A DNA stretch of 26,416 bases. Origin: Chara braunii (Eukaryota; Streptophyta; Charophyceae; Charales; Characeae). Below, in pieces: positions 9,701 through 23,400 of this stretch. The notes below the pieces were generated by a model, which did no database searches, was not told where the DNA came from, and saw nothing but the letters and a program-made list of their open reading frames with translations. The position numbers and the translations under genes were made by a program. Where the stretch lies: NCBI GenBank assembly GCA_003427395.1, contig BFEA01000028.1, positions 807,249 through 833,664 on the forward strand, in the 5' to 3' direction. Within the stretch, counting starts at the first letter, position 1. The number at the start of each line of letters is the position of its first letter.

Positions 9701-12700
9701 GATTTCACATGCTGCACGCCCACAAGGGAGAAAAGCAAGCACAGGCAATGTGAGGTACATATAGCAGCGCATACAGCACCATTTACTTAATTCTATATAC
9801 TGCACAGAAACGGACTTCAGTGTAGATTTGACGAGAAGGTGGATGAATGCTCTTCGCTCTTTCCTCCGTGCTCCGATGATGAACGCTCTTCGCTCTTTCC
9901 TCCGTGCTCCGATGTTCTTTCCACAACTACTAGTGAAGGAGAGAAAACCACGGACACTACGAAAAGGGAACATCCTACACCCTCACATAGCCCTGAACTC
10001 AGAGCGCATGGAGAAAAAAAGAAGATAGCAGGGACAGTAACCATTCCTTCCCTTTTTTTTCCTTTTTTTTTTAAGCCCCTTCTATTCTGGGGGGCATCAG
10101 TCTGGTTACTTATCACCGGCAAGCATGAGTTCAAGTGCACAAAGCATCTCCAGAAAAGGGGACAGCCTTACCCTTGCAGTCCTAGACGCCTGTCAAGGGG
10201 GTGGACTGCCACAAGCGGACCCTATTCCTTCCCTTTTTTCTCCTCTTCCTTTTCATTTTCTTATATTTTCAATCCTGTTGTTTCAGATCCAAGATCTATT
10301 GCATTCAACTTGTTGGATGGGAAGTAACCCCACAATCTGCCTGCTAGGAAAGCATGCTTGCGGTCTGTTGCGTATTGCAGTGTAGTGAAAAGAAACAGGA
10401 GCCAGCCAAACAAAGAGGAGGAACAGTATGTGGAAAAACTGAGCCCAACGACACAACACGGTACACAGCAACTAAGCCTATTCTATTTACCAGCCGAAAA
10501 TCCAGTTCGGCACCCCCCTCTGCTTACACCATTGCGCTAGTAGAGCAACAGACCGAGAGAACAATAGAAAAACAACAAGCAAACGTTGTGGCAAAAAGAC
10601 CAAAAACGAAGAAACCTAATTTACAGAAAAAAGGAGAAGAGGATTCAGATTGGGTAAGCAACCCGTTGACGGCTGATAACTCCACCAGAAATCCTGAAAA
10701 AAAGGCAGAGTCCAATGACTGCCAAAGAGATTCATGTCGGCCGCCCGCAAAGTCCAGCCTGTGGTTATTACTTTTTTTTTTTTTTTAAGAAAATTATGCG
10801 TGTCATCCTTGCACAGGGGCCAAGCTAAGCTTCTCTGCATCGTTCCAATTTTAACTGATGTCCTGAAGGACAGCCTGTGGTTATTACTTCTTTGAGGGAT
10901 TTTCAGATTTGACTTCCGCTTGAATCATTGGAGTCAGGAGTTCTCCTTGCCTCACCGCTGCATTCCCAAGGTCCACAGGGCGGCTCCTTGAAAGGTCTCG
11001 CCTGCGTATGAAAAGTTACTATTCCGAGAAATCCTCCAAGATGGAACTCCAGAGACAACGAACTCGTTGGACCACCGAGAATTGGCATTTTGCTTTTTGC
11101 TTAGGAACAGTTGCTTGTCTCGACCGGTCCCAGAAGGGGCGCGACACTTCACAAAGCAAACAAAAGTGTTGCGAATCCTCCATATACATCCCCGGAATAA
11201 TGGGGCACCCGGCAAAAGTCCTGGAAGTTAACCAAGTTGCGGTTGAAACCGCTTGATGCATAACCAGCCAAAGAATGCCACCTTCTTCCCCCGAATACAA
11301 CACGGACGGTCATTATAGCTGTATATGGGGCATCTTTCAGGCTAAATACAGCTAAAACGACCATGTGTTACATAGAATGTTTGATCACAGCTAAGTCCAT
11401 CAGCAGTTTCCGTGAACGACGTAATGCAGCTGTCAGTTAGAGAATCATAAATCGACCCCATTGCCTTCCGCCTTTCCGGTATTTTTTTATCTGTTCTTGT
11501 TTTATTCACTAGTTTTTTTCCCGTTTTCATTATTTGTTTTTGATTCATGGGGAGAAGTTTCATTATGGCCCTCGAAGTTTCATTACTGTACAGATTCTTT
11601 GCATGTGGCCATTGATCTTTGTAATCAACAGTCGGGTTGGAGGAAAAGAGCCCTGCAGGGGGAAAAGTATGTTGAATTTGATCCAGACTGCACTGGACAT
11701 CTGTATTCCCAATCCCAGACCACAGACCTTCTGCCGCTCAGTACAGATGTTCAGATAGAGTGCAATCAGACTCGCTTTCTTTCCACTTCGCACACATGCA
11801 AACAGATGGAAATTCACACTGGCACAGGGCGCCCACTCAAAGCTTAGAGATATGGAAATCAAGAACACAGTTCGGATGCAAGTTCTCTTCAACAGGCTAT
11901 GGCGCAGCAGCGCCTGAACATCCCAACCTTCGTCACTGTGTCCAACCCGACTGTTCACACACGCTCACTCTGGATCACCCTGAATACCACCACACACATA
12001 CACACTGTCTAACTTCCTCCTACAGCGGCTATGGCCGCACTACCACTACTGACTATGGCTATGATCTCCCTTCAGCCCACTTCGTCTTCGGGCAACCTGC
12101 AGACCACCTTCGCACAAGACGCTGTAGCAGCGCTTCCGCATGGCTTACGCAGCGAATCAATGAATGGCTGGGTGCTGCCTCGTGATTTATACTTCTGTAG
12201 CTAATTGGTCTGCCCCTTTCCCAGGCCTAGACACTGACTGACTGGGACCGGTACCGCTGACTGCATGGGTTTGCACTGCCAACTCGATGCAGTCGCACTG
12301 CCGACGTAACGCAGTTGGGCTCACCACTTGCCCACTTGCCTCTGACTAAAACGTGAGACACTTCGAAAGGCCACTTCCGGACCTTCCAGAAGTCTGTGGA
12401 CTTGGCCTTTCGGGTACTGTAGCAGCTACGACCTTGACCTTTCAGCACTGTAGCAGCTACGACCTTGACCTTTCAGAATACCTACAGCTACGACCTCTAC
12501 AAAGCTGTAACTCCTACTCGACAGACCATCAGATCGAACCCCTACCACTACACAGACCTACGACAGGCGACAAACAACTACCAAAACACAGGTCACGGGT
12601 TCAAACACTCACAGGGTCAACTCGATACTGTACACGGGTAGGGTAAGGTCTGGGGATCGAACTCTGGGCCCACATCTGTGTCTGCAAAAGGTGAAAACTG

Positions 12701-15700
12701 TTTCAAGAGCGGCCGGGAAAAACAAAAACACAGTAAAAAAGATACTTACCTCTGCATTGCTCATTCGGAGAGCCACCCTCAGTGCATCCGGGTACATCTT
12801 CACTTTCCGATATATCTTGTATGCAATTTCCAGAACAATCTTGTCTTCTGGCTCGGGCACATAGCTTCATACAACAATCAGACCGAACGGACATCGATGT
12901 CAAATTGATCCACAACATGCCCACACAGAATAGATAGAACTCCCCTGCACCATTTCTTGCTCTCCAGAAATATCACAATGATAAGTGGAAACAGCATAAC
13001 AAAGAAACACATACGTCGAAATGGTTCCTTGCAGAGTCTATTGCCCAGGCTGAAACCAGAGCAAGGCCCCTTTCGCATCTCTGACCATGGTAAATCTGAC
13101 AGCAAAAAAAAGTTAAAAAAACTAAAGCTGAGCTTGATGAATGGATACTTCAGACAGATATTCATGCTGAGTAGGACGAATGAGGGACGTATATGCTCCA
13201 GAGTACATGCCCCAGATACCCATGTAGAGTATCTGGTTGTCTGTATAGAGGAATGGATAGAGAGATCAGATGAATGGTAAAAGAGAGATGGCTGAAACAG
13301 GTGAACAAATGGATAGATGGATGGACAAACACAGACGACTGACAGATGGAGGCCCAGAATACAGGGTTTTTCTTCCTTTTTTTTAATGAAACAGGTGCTT
13401 ATGGTCCTGGCTCCTTGTCAACTGTGGGCGAGCATTAGCCCGGATCCTAACAGATTTCAAAAGAGTACATATCAGCAGTAAATTGAACGGACTGTTGAAT
13501 TGATAGACGGTCACATACATAATTGTGTAGTACCTAGAGTAGTCGTGCCGAGTGCCCCTGGATTGGTCGGGGGCCAACCAGCCGACCGTTCCACTGCTCA
13601 GCACCTACTGGCCGGCGGTCAGTCGGCACCCCGCAAAAGACATATATATATCGTCACAGACAGAACTGCCCGGTAAACCGTAGGCAGAGAGAGAGAAGAG
13701 GACAACAAACGAGGGGCTGTGACGTATAGATATATATAGTCAAACGGAGAAGAGGACAACAAACGAGGAGCTGTGGCAAACTGTTTCGTCAGAGTTTCAT
13801 ATATATATTGTCACATAACTACAAACTAAAAGAGCGCACTTTGCGGAACAAAGAATAAAAGCAAAAAACGGGCACAGTGATAACATGCAAAAATAAAAAT
13901 AAAAACAAAAACAAAAAGCAAGGGCAGATTGAAACCATTAAATTTCTCATTCTTCTTTGAACTNNNNNNNNNNNNNNNNNNNNNNNNNNNNNNNNNNNNN
14001 NNNNNNNNNNNNNNNNNNNNNNNNNNNNNNNNNNNNNNNNNNNNNNNNNNNNNNNNNNNNNNNNNNNNNNNNNNNNNNNNNNNNNNNNNNNNNNNNNNNN
14101 NNNNNNNNNNNNNNNNNNNNNNNNNNNNNNNNNNNNNNNNNNNNNNNNNNNNNNNNNNNNNNNNNNNNNNNNNNNNNNNNNNNNNNNNNNNNNNNNNNNN
14201 NNNNNNNNNNNNNNNNNNNNNNNNNNNNNNNNNNNNNNNNNNNNNNNNNNNNNNNNNNNNNNNNNNNNNNNNNNNNNNNNNNNNNNNNNNNNNNNNNNNN
14301 NNNNNNNNNNNNNNNNNNNNNNNNNNNNNNNNNNNNNNNNNNNNNNNNNNNNNNNNNNNNNNNNNNNNNNNNNNNNNNNNNNNNNNNNNNNNNNNNNNNN
14401 NNNNNNNNNNNNNNNNNNNNNNNNNNNNNNNNNNNNNNNNNNNNNNNNNNNNNNNNNNNNNNNNNNNNNNNNNNNNNNNNNNNNNNNNNNNNNNNNNNNN
14501 NNNNNNNNNNNNNNNNNNNNNNNNNNNNNNNNNNNNNNNNNNNNNNNNNNNNNNNNNNNNNNNNNNNNNNNNNNNNNNNNNNNNNNNNNNNNNNNNNNNN
14601 NNNNNNNNNNNNNNNNNNNNNNNNNNNNNNNNNNNNNNNNNNNNNNNNNNNNNNNNNNNNNNNNNNNNNNNNNNNNNNNNNNNNNNNNNNNNNNNNNNNN
14701 NNNNNNNNNNNNNNNNNNNNNNNNNNNNNNNNNNNNNNNNNNNNNNNNNNNNNNNNNNNNNNNNNNNNNNNNNNNNNNNNNNNNNNNNNNNNNNNNNNNN
14801 NNNNNNNNNNNNNNNNNNNNNNNNNNNNNNNNNNNNNNNNNNNNNNNNTAAAACCTCCTTCCCTGGTGTAATTACGATGCTCTGGCTGTAGGTCGGGGGG
14901 ATCAGCGAGATTAGCGAGATCAACATCAAGCTGCAGGGCAATTACAAGGAAATCTGATTGTGTATACAATGGCCGATTGAGAACGTGAAGGCAGCTATTA
15001 GTTGCAGTCAGACCACAGAGATTGGCGGAGATCTCAGGCTGGTTTTGTTGGTCAGTCATTTGTAGATCACCCGTGAGGTCTGCGCAGGGTGGTGCACAAG
15101 TATACGGTTCATCCATATGATCCTGGTCAGCCATTTGCAAATCCCTCGTGGGGTCTACGCCTATATTCCCATATTCACATATAACCCCACCAGCACCCCC
15201 ATACCCTTCTCACCTTGACATAGTCAGAGCACATAAGACTGGAGCACAAAGGAGGCACAAAGGGCAGTGGGGCAGCATTCAGATCGTAGAACTGAATCAG
15301 CTGCCATATATGAGTACACCATTTAAGAAAATAATAACGAGGGGAGCACACTCTCGGCCAAAAACAAGCACAGGGCCAAGTTCGAAGTCCTAGATTGGTG
15401 TTGCATGCAGCCATCACGAAACTGTCAAGCACACTGCGATAACAGGGATTTTTGAAAAAGGAGTGTATACCCACAGCAAAACGTGGAATAGTCACCCGTC
15501 TACAATTTCTACTTGGCCATATCGGACTTTCTTTCCAAACCTGTAATCTGTTTGTCATCAGTTGTGTATGCAACACTCAACAACCAGGTAGGTACATGGC
15601 GATAGGTTCTGAGCAGACGATGTGGTTGGCCAAAATCTCTCACCACATGTGAGTTGAATGATACACCTAGGCTACCAGCTGGGCCGCCCGGGTCACCTTG

Positions 15701-17377
15701 CTGAGCCAGTCTGTGGGCAGCATTCTGAATAGTGGTCTAATTTTCCCTTTGTTCTCCCGAGGAAGGTAGCCCTAAGATTACTGTACGAAACAGATTTCAA
15801 ACCTGTTTCTCATAAGTTGTGTGTGTACCTAGGCTACCAAAGTGGCCCAGGACCACTTGCCAGGCCGGGCCCAAAAAAGGAAAATAATAATATTTTTTTT
15901 AATCTTATTTGAAGTTATTTTATTTTAAATTTGGTAAAGAATTTTTGATGTGACCCTGAGGCAAAAGTTGTACCTCCAAGGGTGCCACACTACAAGCTCA
16001 CATGGTATTCAGGAGACAGCAGTATAAGAAATGGGGCTACAATGACAGTGATCAGAGCTTATGGTCATGGGCATAAAGTTTGCTAAGATGATAGCAGCAA
16101 TCGATAACCATCCTGCACAGAATTGCAGACATGATAAGACAGGGTAACAAAGGACATTCCAAATTCTCACCTGGCACAGCTCATGAGGTAGAGGCAGGTT
16201 CGTTTGTAGTTTGCTAGCTCAATGTGGTCGATCAGCAAGTCCAGGTTCTCCACCTGAGCGGCCAAACGAAGACAAGTCACAGATGGCACACACGTGAGGT
16301 CCTTGCTCTGATTCTAAAAAGGAAAAAGAAAAAAGAAGTCTGTCACATACCCATAAACACATGGCCTATTTGAATGGCGCCACATAAGTGGACTCCTCAA
16401 CCGCACCTCTCCTCTTCCTATCTTTTCACAGCCCTACTCTTCTACCGCTGGGCTGCTGCAACTGCCAATCAAGCAGCCTGAAGGCATTGCAGGAAAGAAC
16501 CCACCTCCTCTCTATCTCTCCCTGAGTACTGAAAGGACGGTGGATGCTCTACCCAGCATCTTTTCTAGGGAAGTTCAATAGGAATTTAATAAGCTAATCC
16601 CATACTACGAGTTGTTTCAGATCCAAGATATACGCGGCTTGCCCAGCAAAACCAACTGACAACAAAAGGGCAGTCTTCAAGAAAAAAATACTTTTGACAA
16701 AATAAAAAGAAAAAGAGACGGAGAAAGTAGATCCATGTGAGCTTGGCCAATGAGCAGCCCGCACACATACCGATTCTGGGCATTGCAATTGGCAGCGGAC
16801 GACTGATTCTGGGCATTGCAATTGGCGACGGACGGCCAAAAATGAAGAATCGGCCTAGGTAGGACCTGACCCCTGAGGTTATATGTCATATACTGCACCT
16901 CGTCCAAAGCCAATCACATTATCAGTCCCTCACTTTTTCCCTTTCTCCTGGGGTGCGATAGAAGGCCAGCCACTCTCCACACGATGTTACTGCCTAAAGG
17001 ATAATAGGATCTCAGTATGTTGTAAACATGAAAAGGAGAGCAAGACAGGAGGAGAAAAGGCAGTCATGCTCTGTATCACTCCTCTCTCCACCTTCCTTTC
17101 GTCCTCACTACCACCTCCTCCTCCTCTGTGTGCAGCGAAAAACACATACAACAACTCAGGCAGAAATAACACCACATCAGAAGCAGGAAAACATTCTCCT
17201 CATGTCACCGCTCCCTTCTACATGGTGCTTCGTGGGCCACATCTCCTGCATCATGTTCCCCTCCATCACCCTCATTCTCCCCGCACTGTACGCTGGAGAA
17301 GGTCACAGCACATTTTTTTCTGGGGGAAAGAAAAGGAAGGCAAAAGATGGGGAGGAATGCAAGGCAACAGGGTAGAT

Positions 17378-17451
<74 letters not shown>

Positions 17452-20400
17452 TGTCTCTCTGTGAGTTGTCCTTGGGATCTTGACCCGGTAGGTTGGCAGA
17501 GGTACCCAGTCGATCTACACCTTTCACCATTGAATAGCAGATCATAGAGTTTAAGATCCACCGCACACCTGGAATGCACAGCGCCGCAGGGCACAGAAGT
17601 GCAGCAGATCTCAAAAATTTGCGATCAACTGCACATCTGAGCCGCTCGCCAGTTCGACAACAGAAGCCCCACATAGGCCTAATACATCCCTTAGCAATCT
17701 ATACAGGATAGGGAGGTCACTTGTTCTCCAGCCCAACCCATGCTGTCATTTTGTAGTCATCTGCTATTGAGAAAGGGGCCATTCAGAACCATTAAATCAG
17801 CGACCAAGGCCAGACTTTCAAAGTTGATGTGACAATGTCATCCAAACAGAGCTCACCTCCATGAGGAGATCAACAGCTTCAGGCACCGCACCGTGCTGCG
17901 GTAGAAATCCGGAGGGAAAACAAACGCAGCAACATGCCCCGAGGAGCCACAGGCAGTTGCATCTCCCTATCTCTCTCTCTCTCTCTCACACTCAAAAAAA
18001 AAAAAAAAAAAAAAAAAAAACAGTATATTACTTTATTGAGATATGTTGATGAATTGCTACGAAAGGAAAATTGAACAGATGTTTCTCCTCTCCATTGGAT
18101 GTTTGTCTTGTGACGATTTTCTGTCTCTGTTCCACTATTCTTTTCTTTTTCTTTTGTCTTTTGCATTTTATGGTATACTTCTTCTCTTCACTAAGTTCAC
18201 TCTCATTTCCCACTCGCATATTATCATCAGTCACTATTCATTGCAACACACTTCAATGCTCATCATTGTCAAGTTCCATGCAGTCGCACCCCATCGCACA
18301 CAATACTTGCCTTTCAGAGTTCTTGTCAGCATTATGCACAATAGATTGTTAGGTGCAGCATCAAGGTTTCATATGCCTTACCGGTAGTAAGGGCCCAGTT
18401 CTAGTAGAATTGTTGAGTGACACGTGGAGAATCAAGGTTTAATATGCCCTATTAAGCGCCCTGTTCAAGCAGAATTGTCCAGTTGTGTATGCGTACAGAA
18501 TTTTAGCAGACAGGTCGAAAATAACTGGTACCTAGAATATAGTACACGATAGTACATAGTACATACTACACAGTAATATGCATAGCACACTGTAGTGCAT
18601 AGCACATAACTAAGCACAACGTGCACCTAGAACATAGAACACAATAGTACAGTGTACACAGTAGTATGCATAGCACATAGTACACAGTAGTACGCATATT
18701 AGCAGATAGGTTGGATATAACTAAAACCTAGAACATAGTACACAATAGTATGCATAGCACAGTGTAGTGCATAGCACATAACTAGAACCTGGAACATAGA
18801 ACACAATAGTACAGTGTACACAATAGTACGCATATATAGTACACTAGTATGCATAGTACAGTGTAGTGCATAGCACATAACTAGAACCTAGAACCTAGAA
18901 CACAATAGTACAGAGTACACAATAGTATGCATATTAGCAGATAGGTTGAAAATAACTAGTACCTAGAACATATTACACAATAGTATGTAGTACACAGTAG
19001 CATGCATAGCACACTGTAGTAGTACACAATAGTATATAGTACACAGTAGTATGCATAGCACACTGTAGTAGTACTCTATGAATATAATAAATTGCATAAA
19101 TGATAAATGGAATAAATTATAAATGCAAACTGTCAGTTTATATCTATTATTACTGGAATATTCGAATTATTGTAATATTCTATCGATCAAGTAATCTATC
19201 TATCATTAAACTTTCGCCTCATACGGCTCTTCTCAGAATCTATATTGATATTTGCTCTTTCTTATGGTATGCATTTAATTCAAATGTTTTGGGAAAGCCA
19301 CACAAAATCGCAAAACAGATGAAATGAAACATGCACAGACCCAGAGTTGTCGTTTTTTTTCTGGGTCATCGCTATGCAGCTTATCATACTTGCGAAGTCA
19401 AATAACATCAAAAACGCCATGCAAACAAAACACGGTATTGCTTATATTTAACCAACTTTAAGTAACACTATAAACTTACCTTAACAGATTCTTTTGGAGA
19501 TACCAAATCTTTGTCCTCTTCTGGTTCAGTGGGATTTAATAATATATAGTACACAGGGGTATGCACAGCACACTGTAGTGCATAGCACATAACTAGAACC
19601 TAGAATATAGAACACAGTAGTACAGAGTACACAATAGTATGCATATTTAGCAGATAGGTGGAGAATAACAAGTAGTCTAGTACCTCGAACATATTACACA
19701 ATAGTATATAGTACACAGTAGTATGCATAGCACACTGTAGTAGTATGCAATCGTATATAATACACAGTAGTATGCATAGCACACTGTAGTAGTACACAAT
19801 AGTATTTAGTCCACAGTCGTATGCATAGCACACTGTAGTAGTACACAATAGTATATAGTACACAGGAGTATGCACAGCACACTGTAGTGTGTAGCACATA
19901 ACTAGTACCTATAATATAGAACACAAACACAATAGTACATAGTACACAGTAGTATGCATAGCAAATAGTACACAGTAATATGCATAGCACATAACTAGTA
20001 CGTAGAACATACCAAAATCCAGTGTTGCCCACTCCAACTTACGAGGGTGTATATAGGCCCAATGTGATAATGCAGCCCATTCATGCACATAACCAACGTC
20101 CACAGCTTTCACACAGGATTAGACCCGATCAAAATGTGTTACCATTGAGAAGTCCTAATTGTGCCAGAGCTGCAACGTCTTTTATTCCATGCACCAAACA
20201 GCTCCTCCACTTGAAATGCCATCATCCTCGAACCGGGAACTAACTTATAAATCTGAACAACAACCCATCCCGCATGCAAAAATGGAAAAGGCAACAAGAG
20301 GGAAATTCACTGTCCTCCTTGGCAGCAACTCATATTCATGCTAGTTGGCAGTGAATCTTTCTCATGAACCAGCAATGCAGCAAGATTAACAAAACGAACG

Positions 20401-23400
20401 CAGCAACTTAGCAAAACAATGCCGCATCATTAGCAAGCCAGAAATTACCAGAAAGAATAGGATGAGCAGATGGAAATACCTTGACATGGAATGGCACAAT
20501 CTGCCATACAAGTTGCATGAGATCATCTACCGTCTTTTCTTCATCCTGTTTATGACCCAAGCACAGATAAACGACCAAAAACATTTACTCCTGTCTGTAC
20601 CAGCTTCAACAACCAAGCGCCAAAGCAGAACAGCAGACGTAGAACGCAGAGAAAACCCGCCGCGCAACAACAAAGAGGAAAAGGAAGGTATTTTTAAGGA
20701 CTGCATGTGATGAAAAAATGTTCACCGCAAAAGGGAGATGGTCCTTTCGTAGCTGCAGAAGGGAGATGTTTTATAGCATTAGTTTATACAGAATCACTTC
20801 CCTCGGAATCGCCTTTTCAAAACCTTTTGGCCCTATAGATTCCACCTTCAAACACAAAGGAAAAAAGGTAGAAAAATAGAATGTAGAAACCAAAATTGCA
20901 GCTTCCACCCCAACCAGCACAAACAACTAGCCTTAATTTGTCCACACTGGGCATTCCTACATGCCACCTTTGCACTCATCCACACAGTACTCTGCAGAGA
21001 AGGGTGCACAGTTGAGCTCCCTTTGGGGCATAATTGCCACACAAAAGATTCCATGCATTAAAAAAAGGAGGGTGCGCAACAACGCTGCAGTCGGCGATCA
21101 GATCAGGACATTTCCCATTTCAGACTGAACCATGGCCGATCAGCTCAACATACATCAGGACACCATCTCAATTTTTCGCACCACGCCCAGTAGTAGGAGA
21201 ACTACGATAAAATTAAGACCAGAACCTTGGCCGATTAGCTCAACATGGATCACGACACCATCTCAATTTTTCCCACCACCCCAGTAGGACTAGGATAAAA
21301 TTAAGACCAGAACCCAGGGATGAAGACGTACTATAACGAAGAATGGGTTGAGAACACCATGTCTCAGGAGCCTCCCAAAGAACACCATCCACTCTAGGGT
21401 CAACCAGGCACTCTTTCAGTGGGCATGGGGTCCTACATGGTGGTCAGCACAACACACGTCATGTTGAGAGAAGAAAGCAAACCGATTGGTCTCCTATTCA
21501 TTTTCTGTCGGCCTGGTTCCGCTTTTACTTCTACCGAGAGAGAGTGGGCCAAACACTGATTCCAGAGCCCCGCAACAAGATTGCGATGGTCCTCAATAGT
21601 TGGCAGTCATAGCCGTTGAGGTGAGGGATATCAAAAACTATTGTCACGGCTACCTTCTTCCCCCGAACATAACGCATATGTGTTGTAAACGAATACAATG
21701 CATACGTTGTGTTTCATTCGTTTAATCCGCATATGCGTTGTATTCGAGGGCAGTGCAGCAAAGTTTTGGACAGCAGGGGGGCCGGTCCAGACTGAGTAGG
21801 CTCAGTTCTGGTCCGTGGCGAAGGGCATTACACAGACAAAAAATGTGGTGTTGTATCTTTCCATGTTCTGGCCGAAGATTCATCCCCCTTCTGCCATTTG
21901 AGGCCTCCCTCCACTCCTCACCAATGTGCAAAATGAGAACGCCCTGGCATAGTCGGGCGCATCCCTCATGGCTTCCCGCTGCCCCCGCTGCCACTTTCTT
22001 GACCGCCATTTGCCAGACAGCGGGAGACAACCAAGAAGAGCGCAGGGGCCTCACTCCACTACTCTCGACATGCACAAAAAGCAACAATCATGGCGGTGTA
22101 TCTTTCCATGTTCTAGCAAAAGAGTCACTCTCGATTTGCACATGTCGAGAGTAGTGGAGTGGGGTCCTAGGTCACGCACAGAGAGAGAGAGAGAGAATGC
22201 ATATGCGCTGACCTTAAAAAGGAAGGGGGCAAAAACAGGGATTTTATTCAAATATTTTTGAAATTCGAATAGAACGCATGTGCATTTTATCCGAATAAAA
22301 ATGCATATGCGTTGTATTCGAAGTGCCCTTCTATTTGAAAAAAAGGTACCAACTTCTTTTTAAAAAGCGTTTTTCTTTCAAAAACTTGAAAACAACGCAT
22401 ATGCGTTATGTTCGGGGGAAGAAGGTAGTGATATTTGGGAAGTTATTCAGATGAGGTCGTGGTTGCAAGGCTGTCTCAAGAGTTCAAAAGCTCGCACCAC
22501 GGCTACCTTCTTACCCCCCCAAAAAATGTACGTACGTTCTATATTTGAATTACCTTCGAAAATCGGCCTTTTAGAAATTGCTCTTTTCTTTCCGAATAGA
22601 GCGTACGGTCAAACACAACGTACGTACGTTGTATTCGAAGTCTGTGGCAGAGACATTTTCACTATTTTATAAAACGTTCAAAAAAATCCAAAAATATATA
22701 TGTCGAAGAACAATGCAATACAAACATCTTTTGCCTGAGAGTATTGTGGAAATTTGCTACCAAATTTGAGGTGGGGGGAAAAACGAAGTAGAATGTTCGG
22801 GTCTTTGTTTTTTTGTTTTGTTTTTTTCACCGAAATCACTGCATGCATTTCTACTCAACGAGATGAGGCCAGGGTCCTCTCATACATTCCAGGGCCACCT
22901 CTCATAACCCAAAATTCAAATACAACATATGTACGTTGCATTAAAATACACCATACTCTGTAAAGGGCCGCCCTGGGAGAGTCGTAGCTCAAAATTTGTT
23001 GCACAACGTGCGTACGTTGTATTCGAATACAACGTACCCCATACGTTGTATTCATACACAACGTATGTACGTCTTTTTCGAGGTAAGAAGGTAGTGATAT
23101 TTGGGAAGTTCTTCAAACGATTCCATGGTCACAAGGCTGCATCACATCCACCGTTAGAGACCTAGTACAGGATTCCTCTGCCCCATCTCTACTACCATCA
23201 ATCACACCCATCCACCTTGAATCTGGACTGGTTGTAGGTTATCTATCACACCACTCGTATTCGTCGTTTTGGGAATCCGCTTAAGGTAATAGATGATCTA
23301 ATCCGCTTAAGGTAATAGTCGATCTATCTTTCCCCCCATCCAGGTCTGAATGTTGGTCTTGATCTTCGTACTTAGTTTTTGGGGTCTAGGATATCATCAC

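Larger units (their letters stand above)
9712..12749 (-). other. RPN1 intron between exons f and g (3,038 nt)
   Basis: It holds a 36-bp tandem pair (9842-9913), T-runs (10052-10070), the U6 retropseudogene (10774-10871) with target-site duplication, an isolated end-motif of the palindrome-rich element family (about 11279-11300), and a 31-bp tandem repeat (12404-12476). Between these I see no recognisable gene; 10370-10740 and 10900-11260 have open frames without known motifs. Confidence 0.65.
12865..16170 (-). other. RPN1 intron between exons e and f (at least 3,306 nt, contains assembly gap)
   Basis: The true length is unknown because of the N-run. Visible content: degenerate GGAT repeats (13250-13325), ATATAT-bearing words (13641, 13726, 13798), a 29-bp duplication with 54-bp period (13693-13721 with 13747-13775), a 75-bp-period duplication (15050-15160), and CCTAGGCTACCA-type GC-rich words (15667-15870). 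No gene was recognised. Confidence 0.65.
16254..17856 (-). other. RPN1 intron between exons d and e (1,603 nt)
   Basis: Contains a 33-bp-period duplication (16772-16826) and a (CT)n(GT)n tract (17376-17464). The rest is unremarkable; I see no gene. Confidence 0.7.
17896..20479 (-). other. RPN1 intron between exons c and d (2,584 nt)
   Basis: Holds a CT run and a 28-A homopolymer (17970-18020), an AT-rich stretch (18020-18400), and a degenerate minisatellite in two blocks (18530-19080 and 19545-20012) separated by AT-rich unique sequence. No gene was recognised. Confidence 0.7.

Noticed and set aside
12585-12670. T-arm-like words (GGGTTCAAAC, and GGGATCGAAC on plus, i.e. GTTCGATCCC on minus)
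   Set aside because: No acceptor stem, D-arm or anticodon arm at the right distances on either strand, so no tRNA or clear tRNA-derived SINE.
13826-15140. Open frames of over 300 codons
   Set aside because: Almost entirely the 885-N assembly gap.
15175-15576. Minus-strand frame of 133 codons
   Set aside because: No recognisable motif, lies within an RPN1 intron without splice or family support.
17205-17674. Frames with His/Thr or Cys/Val runs
   Set aside because: Produced by the (GT)n microsatellite.
18530-20012. CRISPR-like array of spaced repeats
   Set aside because: Repeats are degenerate and the spacers are made of the same words; eukaryotic context; a minisatellite explains it.
19600-20032. 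Minus-strand frames rich in Tyr/Cys
   Set aside because: Translations of the minisatellite; periodicity follows the repeat words.
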